Translations under genes and position numbers: made by a program
The notes under the pieces: generated by a model
Databases searched by the model: none
Told to the model about the DNA's origin: nothing
What the model saw: only the letters and a program-made list of their open reading frames with translations
Origin: Argyresthia goedartella
Taxonomy: Eukaryota > Arthropoda > Insecta > Lepidoptera > Argyresthiidae
Reading direction: 5' to 3'
Length of the DNA stretch: 64,000 bases
Assembly (NCBI GenBank): GCA_949825045.1
Contig: OX463809.1
Location: 7,157,501-7,221,500, forward strand
In this document: positions 31,301 through 42,672 of the stretch, one piece after another
Numbering within the stretch: position 1 is the stretch's first letter
Layout: every line of letters starts with the position of its first letter

Positions 31301-32532
31301 ATGGCACTTAAATTATTTATGTTTAAGATTTTAAATGCTGACCTAGAGAACTGCATTTCGACGATCGGCAAGTCATGTTATGCCTATGTTTAGGGATAAA
31401 TCAAGGATAATATCCTACTCTTACATGCGTGAAAGAAAACCCTGTCTTTTCTGTCGGGTAAAAATCCTCTCATTCATTTTAATACGAGAAAAATACCGGT
31501 TCCTACATTCCGGAACTCAATTGACCACGCCTGTTTATCTCATTAGATACCTATGACTATCAATATTATCATAAACATCATTGACATTGTCATCTTTTCA
31601 CATGTTGCTTTTTCTCAGAGTTTCTACTGTTTTAACCAGACCGACGGACGCGACATCTACCTAGGTACAGAACTATTATTCTTCTTTTCCGCTCGACGCT
31701 TCTCGGTTTTAGTCGCTGAAATTAGTTTTTAACGTATAATTCCTAGAAACTCCTAGACATTACTCACAACACATGAACAAGACAAAATGGTTAAAGAATT
31801 AAACTATGGTTTGTGAGATGATATTTGTCGGGTATTGACACAGAGTAAGTTAGTAAAGCAAAGAGTTTCATTCATCCAGGGGTTTTGACTTTGAGTCTTT
31901 CTTTGACAATTAAGACATTTTTCATTATAAAATTAACTAAGTTGTTCAGGCTTCTCAGCACCTAATGACCTCGAAGGGGCCCATCAGCTACGAGGTAGCG
32001 TAACGATCAGTTGCCGAGAAGTGTGAACGTCGGCGATTCACCGAGCTGAAGTAATTGGGGTCGATCTAACCTGGTCTGTGCTTCGGTCCCGTCAACCTCC
32101 TGTCTCTCTGCAAGGCCCGGGTGCACCCTAGGCTCTTCTTGGTAGACAGGTTCTTCAGCCAACCTCCTATGACTGGCGGGCCAGCTTCAATGAGCACAGT
32201 GTTCCAACACAGGTTATGTTACGTGGTAAAAACCAATCGGCCACGTAAATGCGAACTTTATCTGGTTCGGGGAACCACAACACACTCAGCTATATAGACA
32301 ATCCTGAGGGAAACCCGAATACATTCCAGATGGCTTGCGATTTAATTTCAATACCCTAACCAAAACGCGTTTACATTGCGAGGGCTTTCGTCTATCAGTT
32401 CTCAAAAAACTGCTAGGTTGGCAGCAACGTCAAATTCAAAATGGCCGTTCAGAAACCATCGATCGAATATCGATTTGGAATCGAACATAAGTAGATTAAT
32501 TTATATTTAAAGTTGTAAATTTTAATGATAAT
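31301..32532. other. Unassigned sequence
   Basis: No gene. 31970-32300 is a GC-richer patch ('TGCAAGGCCCGGGTGCACCC') without an open frame, perhaps the untranslated part of an unidentified element. Confidence 0.35.
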
Positions 32533-32760
32533 ATGAATATAACCACTGTCAATAAGCTACTGTTAGAAAAAATCGAGATGCTGGGACCTGAAGAATGGAC
32601 GAAAGTTTGCAATCACCCAACGACATGTGAGGAAGAATTTTTTACTGAAGAAGAAAAACCGAAATTATTTAGTGACAGCTTTATAATCAATATGTCAGAT
32701 TGTGACAGTGACTGATTCAGACAGTGAAAGTGACTGTGCGAGTGACACATCTATTAAAAT
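32533..32760 (+). pseudogene. Possible C-terminal tail of a DDE transposase
   Basis: A 60-codon frame with 'LGPEEWTKVCNH' and an acidic Ser/Asp-rich end ('SDCDSD'). The frame after the stop continues in the same style ('DSESDCASD'). A W....C.H motif followed by a short acidic tail is common at the end of insect DDE superfamily endonuclease proteins. No catalytic residues are present, so the assignment rests on style alone. Confidence 0.4.
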
Positions 32761-32783
32761 TATAGGTCTACTCTACAAAATAT

Positions 32784-32853
32784 GACTTCGGCACATTACT
32801 TTTTTTCTACTATACCTGATAGTATAGTAGAAAAAATGTAATTTACCGAAGTA
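32784..32853. repeat. Hairpin, 21-bp arms with one mismatch
   Basis: Arms 32795-32815 and 32822-32842 pair around a 6-base loop. Weaker pairing (ACTTCGG with CCGAAGT) extends to about 32784-32853. The stem is T-rich on one side and A-rich on the other. It may be a small fold-back element. Confidence 0.8.
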
Positions 32854-33595
32854 GTATTCTGAATCAGCAATGTATATTTTCTTCCGATCTGTGTCGATTA
32901 AAGCCGAGAAGTGTCGAGCGGTAAATAAATAAAATCGAATTGTACCTAAATTACAATTCACTAGTTCACAAGCATATAACGCGAAACCATGAACCACACG
33001 TGGCCGCTCACGAAAGTACCAGAGTGACAGCCAATGGCACATATGTAGTTTCATTGCTACTTCCTGTGTTATAGTTGCAGGAACAATGGACATTGTCTGT
33101 TGTTACCATTTCCCCAGCGATGGTGTTTAGGTTGCTGCGTGTGGCTCGATAGGAGTTGCTGGGACATATAGTCTGGGAAATATATCAAACTGACGTAGAG
33201 GGGATGTCTCGTCCGTGCAAGGGTCCCCGTTACCCCAGGCCGAAAGACCCGGAGTGTGAGAGGGACGGAATCGGGGCAAAAATTACAAAAACTTGATTTT
33301 AAATTAATATAAAATGAACTATAATAGCTATGAAAATTTCCATGACAGGTAATTTATGTCAAAACGAATTAAATATTTTTGAAGTCTTCTATTAAAATTT
33401 CAATAATTATTTCTATCGAGCGAAATTCGTCCAATCGGTTTCTGATAGATAACACATTAACAAAATCTAGAAAAAGATTTCAAAAGTATCCCATGTAACC
33501 CCGCCGCACTTGCGCGCCACGGTCCGGAAGTCGTGTTGGCATAGCAGAAAGTATTGGCAACAAATATAATGCTCACCAAAATATTTTTTCCCTAC
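32854..33595. other. Unassigned sequence
   Basis: No supported feature. A GC-richer patch lies at about 33170-33280. Confidence 0.35.
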
Positions 33596-33830
33596 CCAAA
33601 ATGGATAAATGAACACCAAAAGTTGCAAAAAATATCAGGGCAAAATACTGCGGTAGCTTAGGCGAAGGGTAAAGGGGGTGAGCGAAGCTAAGCCCCCTTT
33701 ATCCTTCGTGTTAGGTTGAACATGTAAGAACAACAAAAAATACTTAAAACATAAACGTAAACAAAACATAAAAAGAACTTTGGTGATCATTTATCCAAAC
33801 ACAATTTGGTGGACATTTATCCATTCTGGC
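33596..33830 (-). mobile_element. Inverted-repeat element with the MITE core
   Basis: The core 33640-33740 ('ACTGCGGTAGCTTAGGCGAAG', 'CTTCGTGTTAGGTTGAACATG') matches MITE copies at 15328 and 54394. The outer parts differ: 'ATGGATAAATGAACACCAAA' (33601-33620) pairs with 'CTTTGGTGATCATTTATCC' near 33777-33796, and a second 'TTTGGTGGACATTTATCC' follows. It is either a subfamily with other ends or a core inserted in another repeat. Confidence 0.6.
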
Positions 33831-34255
33831 AGTCATTTCGAATTTATTGGTAGTAAAATGGGTGTATTGAACATCAAAGTGGGCACAAAAGTGCCTCTGC
33901 CGTCTCGTATGGGTAAAGGTGTGACACAATGAATGTGTGTGTGTGTGTGTTGCCCTTGAAAATACAAATATCGGCCAATCAATAAATTGGCTTTAAATCT
34001 CATTCTCTAAATTGCGCGAAAGTGTCCCATAAAAGTAACTAAAAGGTCTGGCCGGATAGTGCCCGCGGCGCGCAAGTGACCGATTCCCACTTACCTTAAG
34101 AGAAAGAGAGGTCACAGCTCGCTCAAACGCAAAGAAACTGGGCGCGAACTACACTTGTTTTTTCGTTCATTTCTCCATAACTGGGCTACCCTTGTTAGGT
34201 ACTTAAACGGCCTTTGACACCTAGCATGGGAAAAAGCGTGAATTGTGTGTTGTTT

Positions 34256-34672
34256 TTAGGGTTCCGTACCCGAAGGGTTCCAAACGGGACCCTATTACTA
34301 AGACTCCGCTGTCCGTCCGTCCGTCCGTCCGTCCGTCTGTCACCAGGCTGTATCTCAAGAACCTAGCTAGCTAGAGAGTTGAAATTTTCACAGATTATGT
34401 ATTTATGTTGCCGCTATAACAACAAATACAAAAAAACAGGATAAAAGAAATATTTAAGGGGGCTCCCATACAACAATTCTTTCAATACCACATACAAACT
34501 TATGGATGCACCTGGTTACGTACATGGAGTGTGAAAGTAACCGCACCAATAACTTTGTAAACAATATTTTGCTGTGTAAAATCCAAACTATTCACTCCAC
34601 ACCATCGCTTCCATTGAACGGTGGTACGGAACCCTTCGTGCGCGATTTAGACTCGCACTTGACCGGTTTTTC
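34256..34672 (+). repeat. Near-complete 'GGGTTCCGTACC' dispersed repeat
   Basis: Starts TTTTTAGGGTTCCGTACC, contains (GTCC)n at about 34307-34335, 'TATCTCAAGAACC' and 'AAGGGGGCTCCCATAC', and ends with GGTACGGAACCCTTCG plus 'CTCGCACTTGACCGG'. This is the most complete copy in the window, about 417 bp. It encodes no protein. Confidence 0.85.
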
Positions 34673-36207
34673 GTAACTTAAGCCTTCTCAGAGAGAATAC
34701 GACCATTTGCCCCTTTAATAGCCGTAGGTAATCATAATATCTGCGTTTTCTCCTCAAACAACGATGTTGATGCTAACTGTTGAGACTAATTTGAACCATT
34801 TGTTAACTGGTCGGAATAGTCGAGAGAAACACGTTATTTATAGATCTCTGGTATGCATTCGATTGCCGACGAGGCAAATTGGAATACCTAACACAATATG
34901 CAACCATATGCAAGCGCGGTATGCTAAACAGTCACGATTTTATCGTAACTATAGATGGGATTCCTCCCGGGAACTTTCCAATAAAGTGGAAACTTTCCGT
35001 GAATCTTCCCTCCTAAAGGGAGTTTTCGCAGGTAGTTTAAATTTTTTCTTTGTTCTTATTTGACATAAAGCAAGGAATTTTGCATAGTTTATCATATTTC
35101 TGAAAAAAAATATTATTGTTTCTATTATTAATAATCGAAGGAGCATCCGAAATCAAATTGTTACATCATAATAATTGGGTCGAGTATAAAATAATGAAAG
35201 AAAAAAAGTTTTTTGATTTTTGCTCAAGGACGTACTATTTTGCTAAATATATAGTAAAAGGTTCAGTAATGTTTGAAGAGTTTTTAAGAGAAGAGATGTT
35301 TATTTGTAGGTACTTTGATACATTTGAGAGGGTTATAGGAAAGGTCATATCAGGATATTTCACCATTTAATACGCTACTGTGCCAATAAAATGACAGATA
35401 TTGATCTGCATGGAATGTTCTGCTGTAAACGCTGTAAACGTTTCTACGTTTAGTACCTGGATAAAGCCTGTGCGTTTTTTTATAACATACCCCCACTCGC
35501 AAATATGGTTCTTATTATTATACAGATAAAGGTATAATTATTTTGACAAGCTTTACCCTTTCTTGAAAAACTCGTATTAAAAAAGGGTTTACGTGACAAT
35601 TTATTGCCTTTGTTAGTATTCACTTGAGAATCGAACTGCGCGGACGTGATTTAACTATTCTATAAACAATTTTGGCATTTAAACTTAAAACTGATTTGCT
35701 TGTATTATTGGACTTTCACAAACCTGGTACTGACGACTTTGGCAATACAAATATTTGACAGGCGTAATACAAAATTGTACAGGGGTAGCATCGGACAGAG
35801 TGAAGTGGTGCCTGATAACTGACTATAATCTACACATCTTAATTAAAACGGAATACTTATCTACTATGAGAGCAATCGTGGCTAAAACTGGGTAATTAAA
35901 TAGTTTAAAAATAAGAAAATCTGTACGTAGCTGTGAAAACAAATATTGTTACCTGTGCGGTATCAGGGTACAGAATGGCAGCCCCAACTTGAATATTTTT
36001 TTACACCTAACGTTCATCATCATGTTAACGTATAACGTTATCAATAACTTTATAAGCATTTTATTACTAGCTAAATGTCGCGGCTCTATAACTTCAACAA
36101 AGAATAGTAAGCTAAGCCTGAAGGCCGTCCCCAGTCCCCAAGCTGCCCCCTAAAGATTTGTTTGATTACGTCATTACGAATCTTATTCCATTGTTTTAGG
36201 CAAAACC
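34673..36207. other. AT-rich sequence with a short shared repeat
   Basis: No gene. 34941-35035 ('CGTAACTATAGATGGGA', 'GGAAACTTTCCGTG') is repeated in inverse orientation at 47726-47830. The remaining frames are short and AT-driven. Confidence 0.4.
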
Positions 36208-37910
36208 ATGCCGAGGTAGAAAAATATGAAGTAATGGAAACATTACCGCAGCCTAACTGATAAAACGGTTCAGTGTACATTTTGTTCCAAAGTATATAAA
36301 ACGCCGAACATGGTAGAAATAAGTCAATATCTACGGGTGTGCCACAAATCTCCGAGGGTCATAAAACGTCAGCTTAGAGAAACCAGTGAAGACACGCCAC
36401 CAACCGCATCAAATACAAATACAAATTCATCAACCACAGAAGGTGAAAAACAACTTGAAACTTCTACTACTGGAGAGGCCAGTGTGCTTGAGATTACAGA
36501 GGAAAAAAAAACAACGACTGAAGAAAAGAAACTGCTTGCTAAAGCAATATATGTCACTGGCTCCTCTGTCCTTGGTTGAGCACTCCCTGTGGATAGAATT
36601 TTTCGAAGAACTGCAGCCACTTTACAGATTACCAGATTGTCCACCACTCTTTTACAAACTACATATGAAAAAATGGTGATGGATATTGCCGAAGAAATGA
36701 GATCAGCGACCACTAAGACGGAACAAATGATTTAAAAAAAATGTGCTTTCAAAACCGGAACCTGTTTTTGTAAAGAGTCTTGCAACGACTACTATCGTCA
36801 CACTAGCGAATACCTGAAAAATGAAATTCAGGAAGTAATGGAGACCAACAGCACCAATAAGTTTGTGAAATTCATTGGAGATTACGCGATAAACATTCAA
36901 AAAGCGTTTGATTTGATGTGAAATCAAATTTATTAAGTGAATAAATTTAGAAAATGGTAAATGAGGCTACTTTGGAGCCTATAAAAGACAACATATTGAA
37001 TCTGGAAGGAAACGAAGTGCACATAAACGATGTTTACATGGCATTCAAGGATATGCAATCGCGGCTCATATTTATTCTCCCGGGATTATCATCGTTTTAT
37101 TTTATTTTTTATTTTATTTATTAAGGAGAAACAAACAGAAGTAAAAGAAAGAAAACATGACAATGCTAATATTACGTTGCTAAACATGCATTTACTCCCT
37201 TGACAGTTCCCACTGGGACATAAAATCTCTTTTATAGAGATAAGCGCGCCTCTTGTACATATATCTTTCTTTGTATATCTCTGTATGTTTGTTTTGTGCA
37301 ATAAAGTATTCATTCATTCATTCATAAAAATTAAGTAGGTAGAGGTACACCACGCTACACTTAACCTAGCTCCACATATCGTTGGTGGATATCAATGTCA
37401 AGGAGCGAATTTTGAATGCCATCGAGATAAAGAGAAAAAACTGCATAAAACCTATCCATTTGGCGGCCTACATGCTAGTTCCGAGAGCACAAGGAGTAGA
37501 ACTTGAAGAAGAGGAGGAAATGATAGCTATGGATATCATTTAAAAAAAGGGAGGCAACTGAAAGTAGAGGTCATGATGTATCTGGCAATTTATAGGGCTC
37601 GAGAAGGATTGTGGGCAAAATCTTTTGTGTGAAGCAGCCTTTACAACATGTAGCCACTTACAAGGTGGAAAGGCAAGTGTAAAAACAAGACTTTAAGCAA
37701 TGTTGCAGCATGCCTTTTGAGTGCTCCCTGTACCTCAGCAGTGACTTTTAGTGCCCTCGTAAAAGTCCACAGTCTGAAATAGATTAACTACCGAAAGAAC
37801 TGCAAAACTAAAATACATATCGGGTAATTGGAATTTATTCCCTGGCCAGAAAGACATCAAAGAAGAAGACGACACCATGAACGTCTTGGATGAATAGAAG
37901 AGAAGGGAGA
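36208..37910 (+). pseudogene. Decayed hAT transposase (BED finger to dimerisation domain)
   Basis: The N-terminal BED-type finger starts at an ATG (36208) with in-frame stops: 'TVQCTFCSKVYKTPN' and a downstream C/H, the usual HL reading YL. It is followed by a Thr/Ser/Glu-rich linker, 'KLLAKAIYVTGSS' and, after a frameshift near 36575, 'EHSLWIEFFEEL'. More fragments follow to about 37080. After an inserted stub, the C-terminal region has 'PIHLAAYMLVPRAQGVELEEEEE' split in two and later 'CTSAVTF' and 'NRLTTERTAKL' pieces in shifting frames, typical of the hAT dimerisation domain. The middle of the protein with most catalytic residues is missing. Confidence 0.75.
37110..37380 (+). repeat. Repeat shared with 57005-57180, holding a LINE/SINE 3' stub
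   Basis: 37120-37220 and 37325-37380 match 57015-57180 ('GGAGAAACAAACAGAAGTAA', 'GAAAACATGACAATGC', 'GTACACCACGCTACAC'). Between the two parts lies an extra 105 bp (37222-37325) ending AATAAAGTATTCATTCATTC, the 3' tail of a lepidopteran LINE or SINE. This stub is absent from the other copy. Confidence 0.7.
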
Positions 37911-38339
37911 GATTTTTTTGATATAGGTGTACATTTTCCGATTTCAGCAATAGTAAAAAAAAAATGATAATTATGATGATTGTGATATTTTAATTAAGAA
38001 TAGAATATTACTGGTAGCGAAAATTATTGTATTTGTTAGTGATGATTAATATATTTTAATCAAAATAATTTAAGGAGCTATGCCCAGCAGTGGGTCGATG
38101 TAGGCTGAGTATGATGAATTAAACATAGTGTTATTCGTTGTACTACAGTGATAAAAGATACGATAATTACAAAAATAGCAAACTAGTAGAATAATTAAAG
38201 TTTGTGAATAACTACATTTTTACATCAAAATATTGTGGACTTATTAACCTATATGAAGTGGGTTATTAGATTTATAAACCCAAAAATATTGTTGGCTCGA
38301 TCACTGCTCATCGACAATGTGCTGTACTTATAATGTTAC
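37911..38339. other. AT-rich sequence with a LINE tail motif
   Basis: 38087-38125 contains 'TATGCCCAGCAGTGGG', 'TGTAGGCTGAGTATGATGA', the conserved 3' tail of a lepidopteran LINE. The remainder is unassigned. It may include the ragged 5' boundary of the next LINE. Confidence 0.5.
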
Positions 38340-40362
38340 ATGTTGACGACAAATTGTACTTCGTTCACCAGACTTAATTCAATACATGGTGGGGCATTAA
38401 TCATACTAAACAATCATATGAAATTCAAGGAACGTAAGGACATTGTTTCCTTATCTGTTGAACGAACTATAGAACTTGCAGCTGTGGAATTAGAACAGTT
38501 CATCGTTATATGTGTCTATAGGCCACCCTTGAGCGACTTTGAAATGTTCGAGAAAATAATGGAATCCGTCCTAACTATTTCATCACACAGTACGAAACGA
38601 TTAATTATATGTGGTGACTTTAATGTTCATCTGTTAGAAAGAACTACTCTCAGCGTTAGATTGATAAATCTTTTCTCATCATTTAGGCTTAGCCATTTAT
38701 TTATGGAGCCAACAAGAGTGACTGCTACTAGTGCTACATGCATTGACAACATTTTTACTGATGTTATTCCAATCAGTAAAAGTGTTATCAGTGAATTGGA
38801 TTCAGATCATTTAGGTCAATTATTTCAATTTGATTCTATTAGGGAACCTGTCATTAAAAAGAAAATTTCGTTTGTGCCAATAACTGCTGACCGGTTAGAA
38901 AGAATGAGATACTCTTTAGCCCAGGAACTACCGTTTTTGGCTGCTGAACAGTCTCCTAATATAATGTATAACTTATTCTTTGAAACCTTTATGAAACAGT
39001 ACAGCGCGATATTCACTTCAAAATCGGTTGTGGTTAGTGGTTCAAACGACTTTAGTACGTGGGCTACTGCAGAGTTGCATAAACGCAGGCAAGCATTGTA
39101 TGCATTGTATGAGGAACGACGGTTCAACATGAGTGACGAATTTAAAGAACAAGTCAAACAGTTCTCCAAACAATTTAAATTAGACTGTCATACAGCTAAA
39201 CGTAATTTTCTGAGTAGTAAAATTAAGAATAGTTCCGATGTTATAAAAACGACTTGGAAAATAATTAATGAGGAGGCCAGTCGTAGTAAAAAAGTGAGTC
39301 ACGATTACGAACTAAAAATCAATGGACTGCTTACGAGTTCTAGCTTAGAAGTTGCAACTGAATTTGAATCGTTTTTTACTAATGCACCGGCTTTCACGAC
39401 TAAGTATTTAAATTCGTCACCTTTGTCTGCTGTTGCAATATTAAAAGATAATGTCTCAGAGTGTGCTTCATACTTGAATTTTAAGCACGTCACAAGTTCA
39501 GATGTCGTAAAGGCATTTAAATTGATAAATGTTAAGAAAACGAATGATCTTTGGGGACTCTCTGTTCACGTCGTTAAATCCCTGATCGAATTAATTGCAC
39601 CTGACCTAGCGGTCATTTTCAACAATTGTATAGACTGCGGTGAATTTCCTGATTTAATGAAACAAAGTAAGATAATTCCCCTCTTCAAAGCAGGTAGTAC
39701 TCAAGACCCCACCAATTTCAGACCATATATTAATACTACCAACTTTTAGTAAAATTTTTGAGAAATTAATCTTATCACAGCTATTACATCATTTTGAATC
39801 AAATAAGCTAATGCATAACAAACAGTTTGGATTCACTCGCGGTCGTTCAACAACAGATGCCGGAATTCAGTTCATTGAAAGTATTTTTGATGCCTGGGAA
39901 GAGTCACAAGATGCCCTAGGCATTTTTTGTGAGTTATCTAAGGCTTTTGATTGCGTTTGTCATGAAACATTGATCAGGAAATTACATCATTATGGAGTAA
40001 GAGACACGTCATTGAATTTGTTAAAATCTTATCTGAACGGAAGAATACAAAGGGTAGACGTAAACGGAGAACGATCACCAGGATCATTGGTAAAGAAACC
40101 AATGATCCTGGTGATCGTTCTCCGTTTACGTCTACCCTTTGTATTCTTACGTTCAGATAAGATTTTAACAGCGGCGTGCCACAGGGCTCAATATTGGGAC
40201 CCTTCCTATTCCTCATCTATATAAACGACTTACCCTATCTAGGAAGGGACTGTCATGATATGGTACTGTTTGCTGATGACACCTCACTTATTTTTAAAAC
40301 AAAGCGAAACCAACACGCTAATGATGATCACGTGAACAATACCATATCAAGAGTGGTAAATT
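38340..40362 (+). pseudogene. Outer CR1/Jockey-type LINE, endonuclease to RT motif C
   Basis: Open for 469 codons from an ATG at 38340. The endonuclease has 'HGGALIILNN', 'ICVYRPPLSDFEMF', 'IICGDFNVHLL', 'CIDNIFTD' and 'ELDSDHLG'. The linker and RT start follow ('PDLAVIFNNCIDCGEFP', 'SKIIPLFKAG'). A frameshift near 39735 leads into 'IFEKLILSQLL', 'QFGFTRGRSTTDAG', motif A 'CELSKAFDCV' (aspartate replaced by glutamate) and '[12 protein letters not shown]', then FADD. A 73-bp snap-back inverted duplication sits between motif A and B. The element is split by a second LINE at 40363 and resumes at 46361. The front of the endonuclease is missing, so this copy is 5'-truncated or damaged. Confidence 0.85.
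40019..40170. repeat. 73-bp inverted duplication (snap-back palindrome)
   Basis: Left arm 40019-40091 and right arm 40098-40170 pair at 72 of 73 positions around a 6-base loop (AAAGAA). The left arm is RT coding sequence. The right arm is its reverse complement, inserted before the 'GVPQGS' motif. Confidence 0.97.
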
Positions 40363-40905
40363 TGAGGGTGTTCTGAGCGACTACCTCCTAGTGTGGGGGT
40401 GCTGAAGTGATGCAGAAGGATACGTCCGACTGCATAACTTCTGCTTCCTCCTGGTGCACCCTGGTAACAGCGGCTAGTGACTGGTCCCCGGACCTCTTAC
40501 TAGCCGATGGCTAAAAGTCCCTCCGGTTCTGTCGGTTAAGGTGGGTGTACCCGGCAGACTATCTACACTCACCTGCGTCTTGTGGTCTGCGCAGTTGATC
40601 ACCGTAGGCCAGGATGAAGGGGTCCTGGGGGGTTGAGCCGAACGTTGCTGTGGATTTAGCTTCGTAAGGCAACACGCCCTCTTTGGCCTGGATTTCAGGC
40701 AAAACGGTAGCCTCGCCCGTAGCCGCGGGTTGGGGTAACGGCCAAGTGTCCCGTCAGAGAGCCACGGCTAGGGGTGTAGGGTCCGCTAAGGCGTCAGTCA
40801 TAGCGGTGGGATGGGTCATGCTGACGGGGTAAGCTTCGGTGACTACGGCGGTGGGACCATGTCGCTGACACCTTGGTTCCCATCGTCCACAGAAGCGAGC
40901 TCCCG
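40363..40905 (+). other. Nested LINE 5' UTR
   Basis: GC-rich leader beginning TGAGGGTGTTCTGAGC, with no coding frame until ORF1. It should contain an internal promoter, but no motif was identified. Confidence 0.6.
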
Positions 40906-42672
40906 ATGTCGCGCCAAGTACCAGCCCTATGCTCCTATATCTACTCGGTACTCCTAGCGACTGAAAGCTGTTCCAAGCGAGTAGGCGCTCCCAATTGTGC
41001 GTGCTCCGTGGAGGGTGGGAAATCGAGTAGAAGAATCTCTATACATTTGACTATGGATCGTGTCAGGTCAAAAAACCCATCTGGAACGCTTCCAGCGGTG
41101 AAAACCGCAAGCGTCTCCAAACAGGTGCGAGAATCTGCCTCGGCAGATACTCAAGCCTCAACTGGGCGCACTGCCACCATCAGTGACCTACCGGTGCTAA
41201 CCGGTAGTGATTCCACTGTGGAGGTTAGCTGCAAAAAGCCCGAAAGTGAGTCGAGAGGCAGGGCCACGGGGCAACCCGGTGCGCGGAGCCATTCGACAAA
41301 CATCGCCGAGCATTTCGCCAGCGCCTGGACGACGGTTGGTCGAAAGGGTAAACCACCCAAGCAATCTTTGCAAGGGAAGGGCCCATCGACTAAACGTCCA
41401 GATACGGTGCAAACCGGACCAGGGCGTAAGGCGAATCGTCGGTGGAAGAAAAAACAGCGTTTGGCTGCCACATCGGCCGCTGCCGGCGTTGATGGGGTTC
41501 CATCTGACACGGTGGCGACCGATGGCGGTCCCGCTGTTAATACAGCCGGAGCTGCGGGTAAGGTGACCGGCTCCCGTGGTGTCAAAGGGGCAACCCTAGA
41601 TTCAAACGGGGCTAAACCTACCGTAGCGTTCTCTGGTGGTCCAACTTCTAACAAGAAGTTGAAATCTGCCAAGAGATCCGGCAAAAACGAGCGCGCGGCT
41701 GCTAAGAGGGCTCGACTAGAGGATAGTAATTCTCCTCGAGTGGAGCCTAAAAAGCAGTGCACGGAAGCGCGCAGAGCTGGGGTCACCTATGCTCAGAAGG
41801 TGAAATCTGACCAGTACATCGCCGTAACTGACGTCGCTACTGGTCATATTTCACAGGATCTGTCAACGCTCATCCTCAACGAGATTGATGACAAAATCTT
41901 GAGGGAAGCGTTGGCGGATCCGAGCAAGGAAAACCCCAAATTCGGTGGCAAGCCTCGTTACGAGGACGGTCACCTTAAACTGTTCGTGGAGGACGAGTAC
42001 TCCCTGAACTGGCTGCGGGAGTGTGTCTCCGGTGTGTCTACACCATCCAACGTACAGTTGGTGGTGAAACGCCAATCGGAGATGGTCCGCAGGGTTCGAT
42101 GTGGGGTGCTCATACCCAACGAACGAGGCAAGTGGAAGTCTGCGCCTGACGTCGGCGTAGTCCTCCACTTCATGAACAAGTGGGCACAGGTTGACCGATG
42201 GCTCCTCCAGAAAGTGGATGAGCAGCAGGACAACCTGTTTCTCATCACAGACGTCCCTGAAGATGTGGTGCCGACCCTGCTGGGAAGGGGCAGACAGCTC
42301 CTTTTTGGTAGTGGTTCGGTCTACCTTAAATTTCAGGGACCCGGTGGGAAATTTGTGAAGGAACCACCGGTGGTAGCGCAGACCAGCTCTAAGCTGGTCA
42401 TCACTGGGGTTTTATCTAGAACAGCTATGCCCCAGAGTTCCACTCCAGAGCGGCAGCAAACAGGCCCCGATGCAGTCGGGGAATGTTCTGCTGCTCAACC
42501 GCAGGACGAGCACGCGCACTGGGAGGCCATGCTGCTTGGTGAAGGCGATGAGCCAGAACCAGCAGTGGTGCCCTCTGAGGGCGAGGAGCTGTCCATGCGG
42601 CTGGAGGAGGAACTCGTCTTGGAGGTGGAGGAGGGGTTGACCAAAAATGGCGTCCCTCTCCCGCGATTGTAA
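40906..42672 (+). CDS. Nested LINE ORF1 (Gag-like, DUF4780-type domain)
   Basis: Intact frame. The first ATG is 40906, but the ATG at 41053 (context ACTATGG) may be the real start because the first 50 residues look unlike the family. The N-terminal half is low-complexity, rich in Ser, Thr, Gly, Lys and Arg, with basic clusters that could bind nucleic acid or enter the nucleus. Residues about 310-510 form a compact domain ('LILNEIDDKILREAL', 'FVEDEYSLNWLREC', 'RCGVLIPNERGKW', 'LLQKVDEQQDNLFLI') resembling DUF4780, a fold found in insect LINE ORF1 proteins. No CCHC knuckle is seen. It ends at TAA 42670-42672 and overlaps ORF2 by 26 bp, a layout suited to termination-reinitiation. Confidence 0.82.
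   Translation: MSRQVPALCSYIYSVLLATESCSKRVGAPNCACSVEGGKSSRRISIHLTMDRVRSKNPSGTLPAVKTASVSKQVRESASADTQASTGRTATISDLPVLTGSDSTVEVSCKKPESESRGRATGQPGARSHSTNIAEHFASAWTTVGRKGKPPKQSLQGKGPSTKRPDTVQTGPGRKANRRWKKKQRLAATSAAAGVDGVPSDTVATDGGPAVNTAGAAGKVTGSRGVKGATLDSNGAKPTVAFSGGPTSNKKLKSAKRSGKNERAAAKRARLEDSNSPRVEPKKQCTEARRAGVTYAQKVKSDQYIAVTDVATGHISQDLSTLILNEIDDKILREALADPSKENPKFGGKPRYEDGHLKLFVEDEYSLNWLRECVSGVSTPSNVQLVVKRQSEMVRRVRCGVLIPNERGKWKSAPDVGVVLHFMNKWAQVDRWLLQKVDEQQDNLFLITDVPEDVVPTLLGRGRQLLFGSGSVYLKFQGPGGKFVKEPPVVAQTSSKLVITGVLSRTAMPQSSTPERQQTGPDAVGECSAAQPQDEHAHWEAMLLGEGDEPEPAVVPSEGEELSMRLEEELVLEVEEGLTKNGVPLPRL

Noticed and set aside
41151..41786. 211-codon minus-strand frame
   Set aside because: Antisense shadow of the intact, GC-rich ORF1 of the nested LINE.
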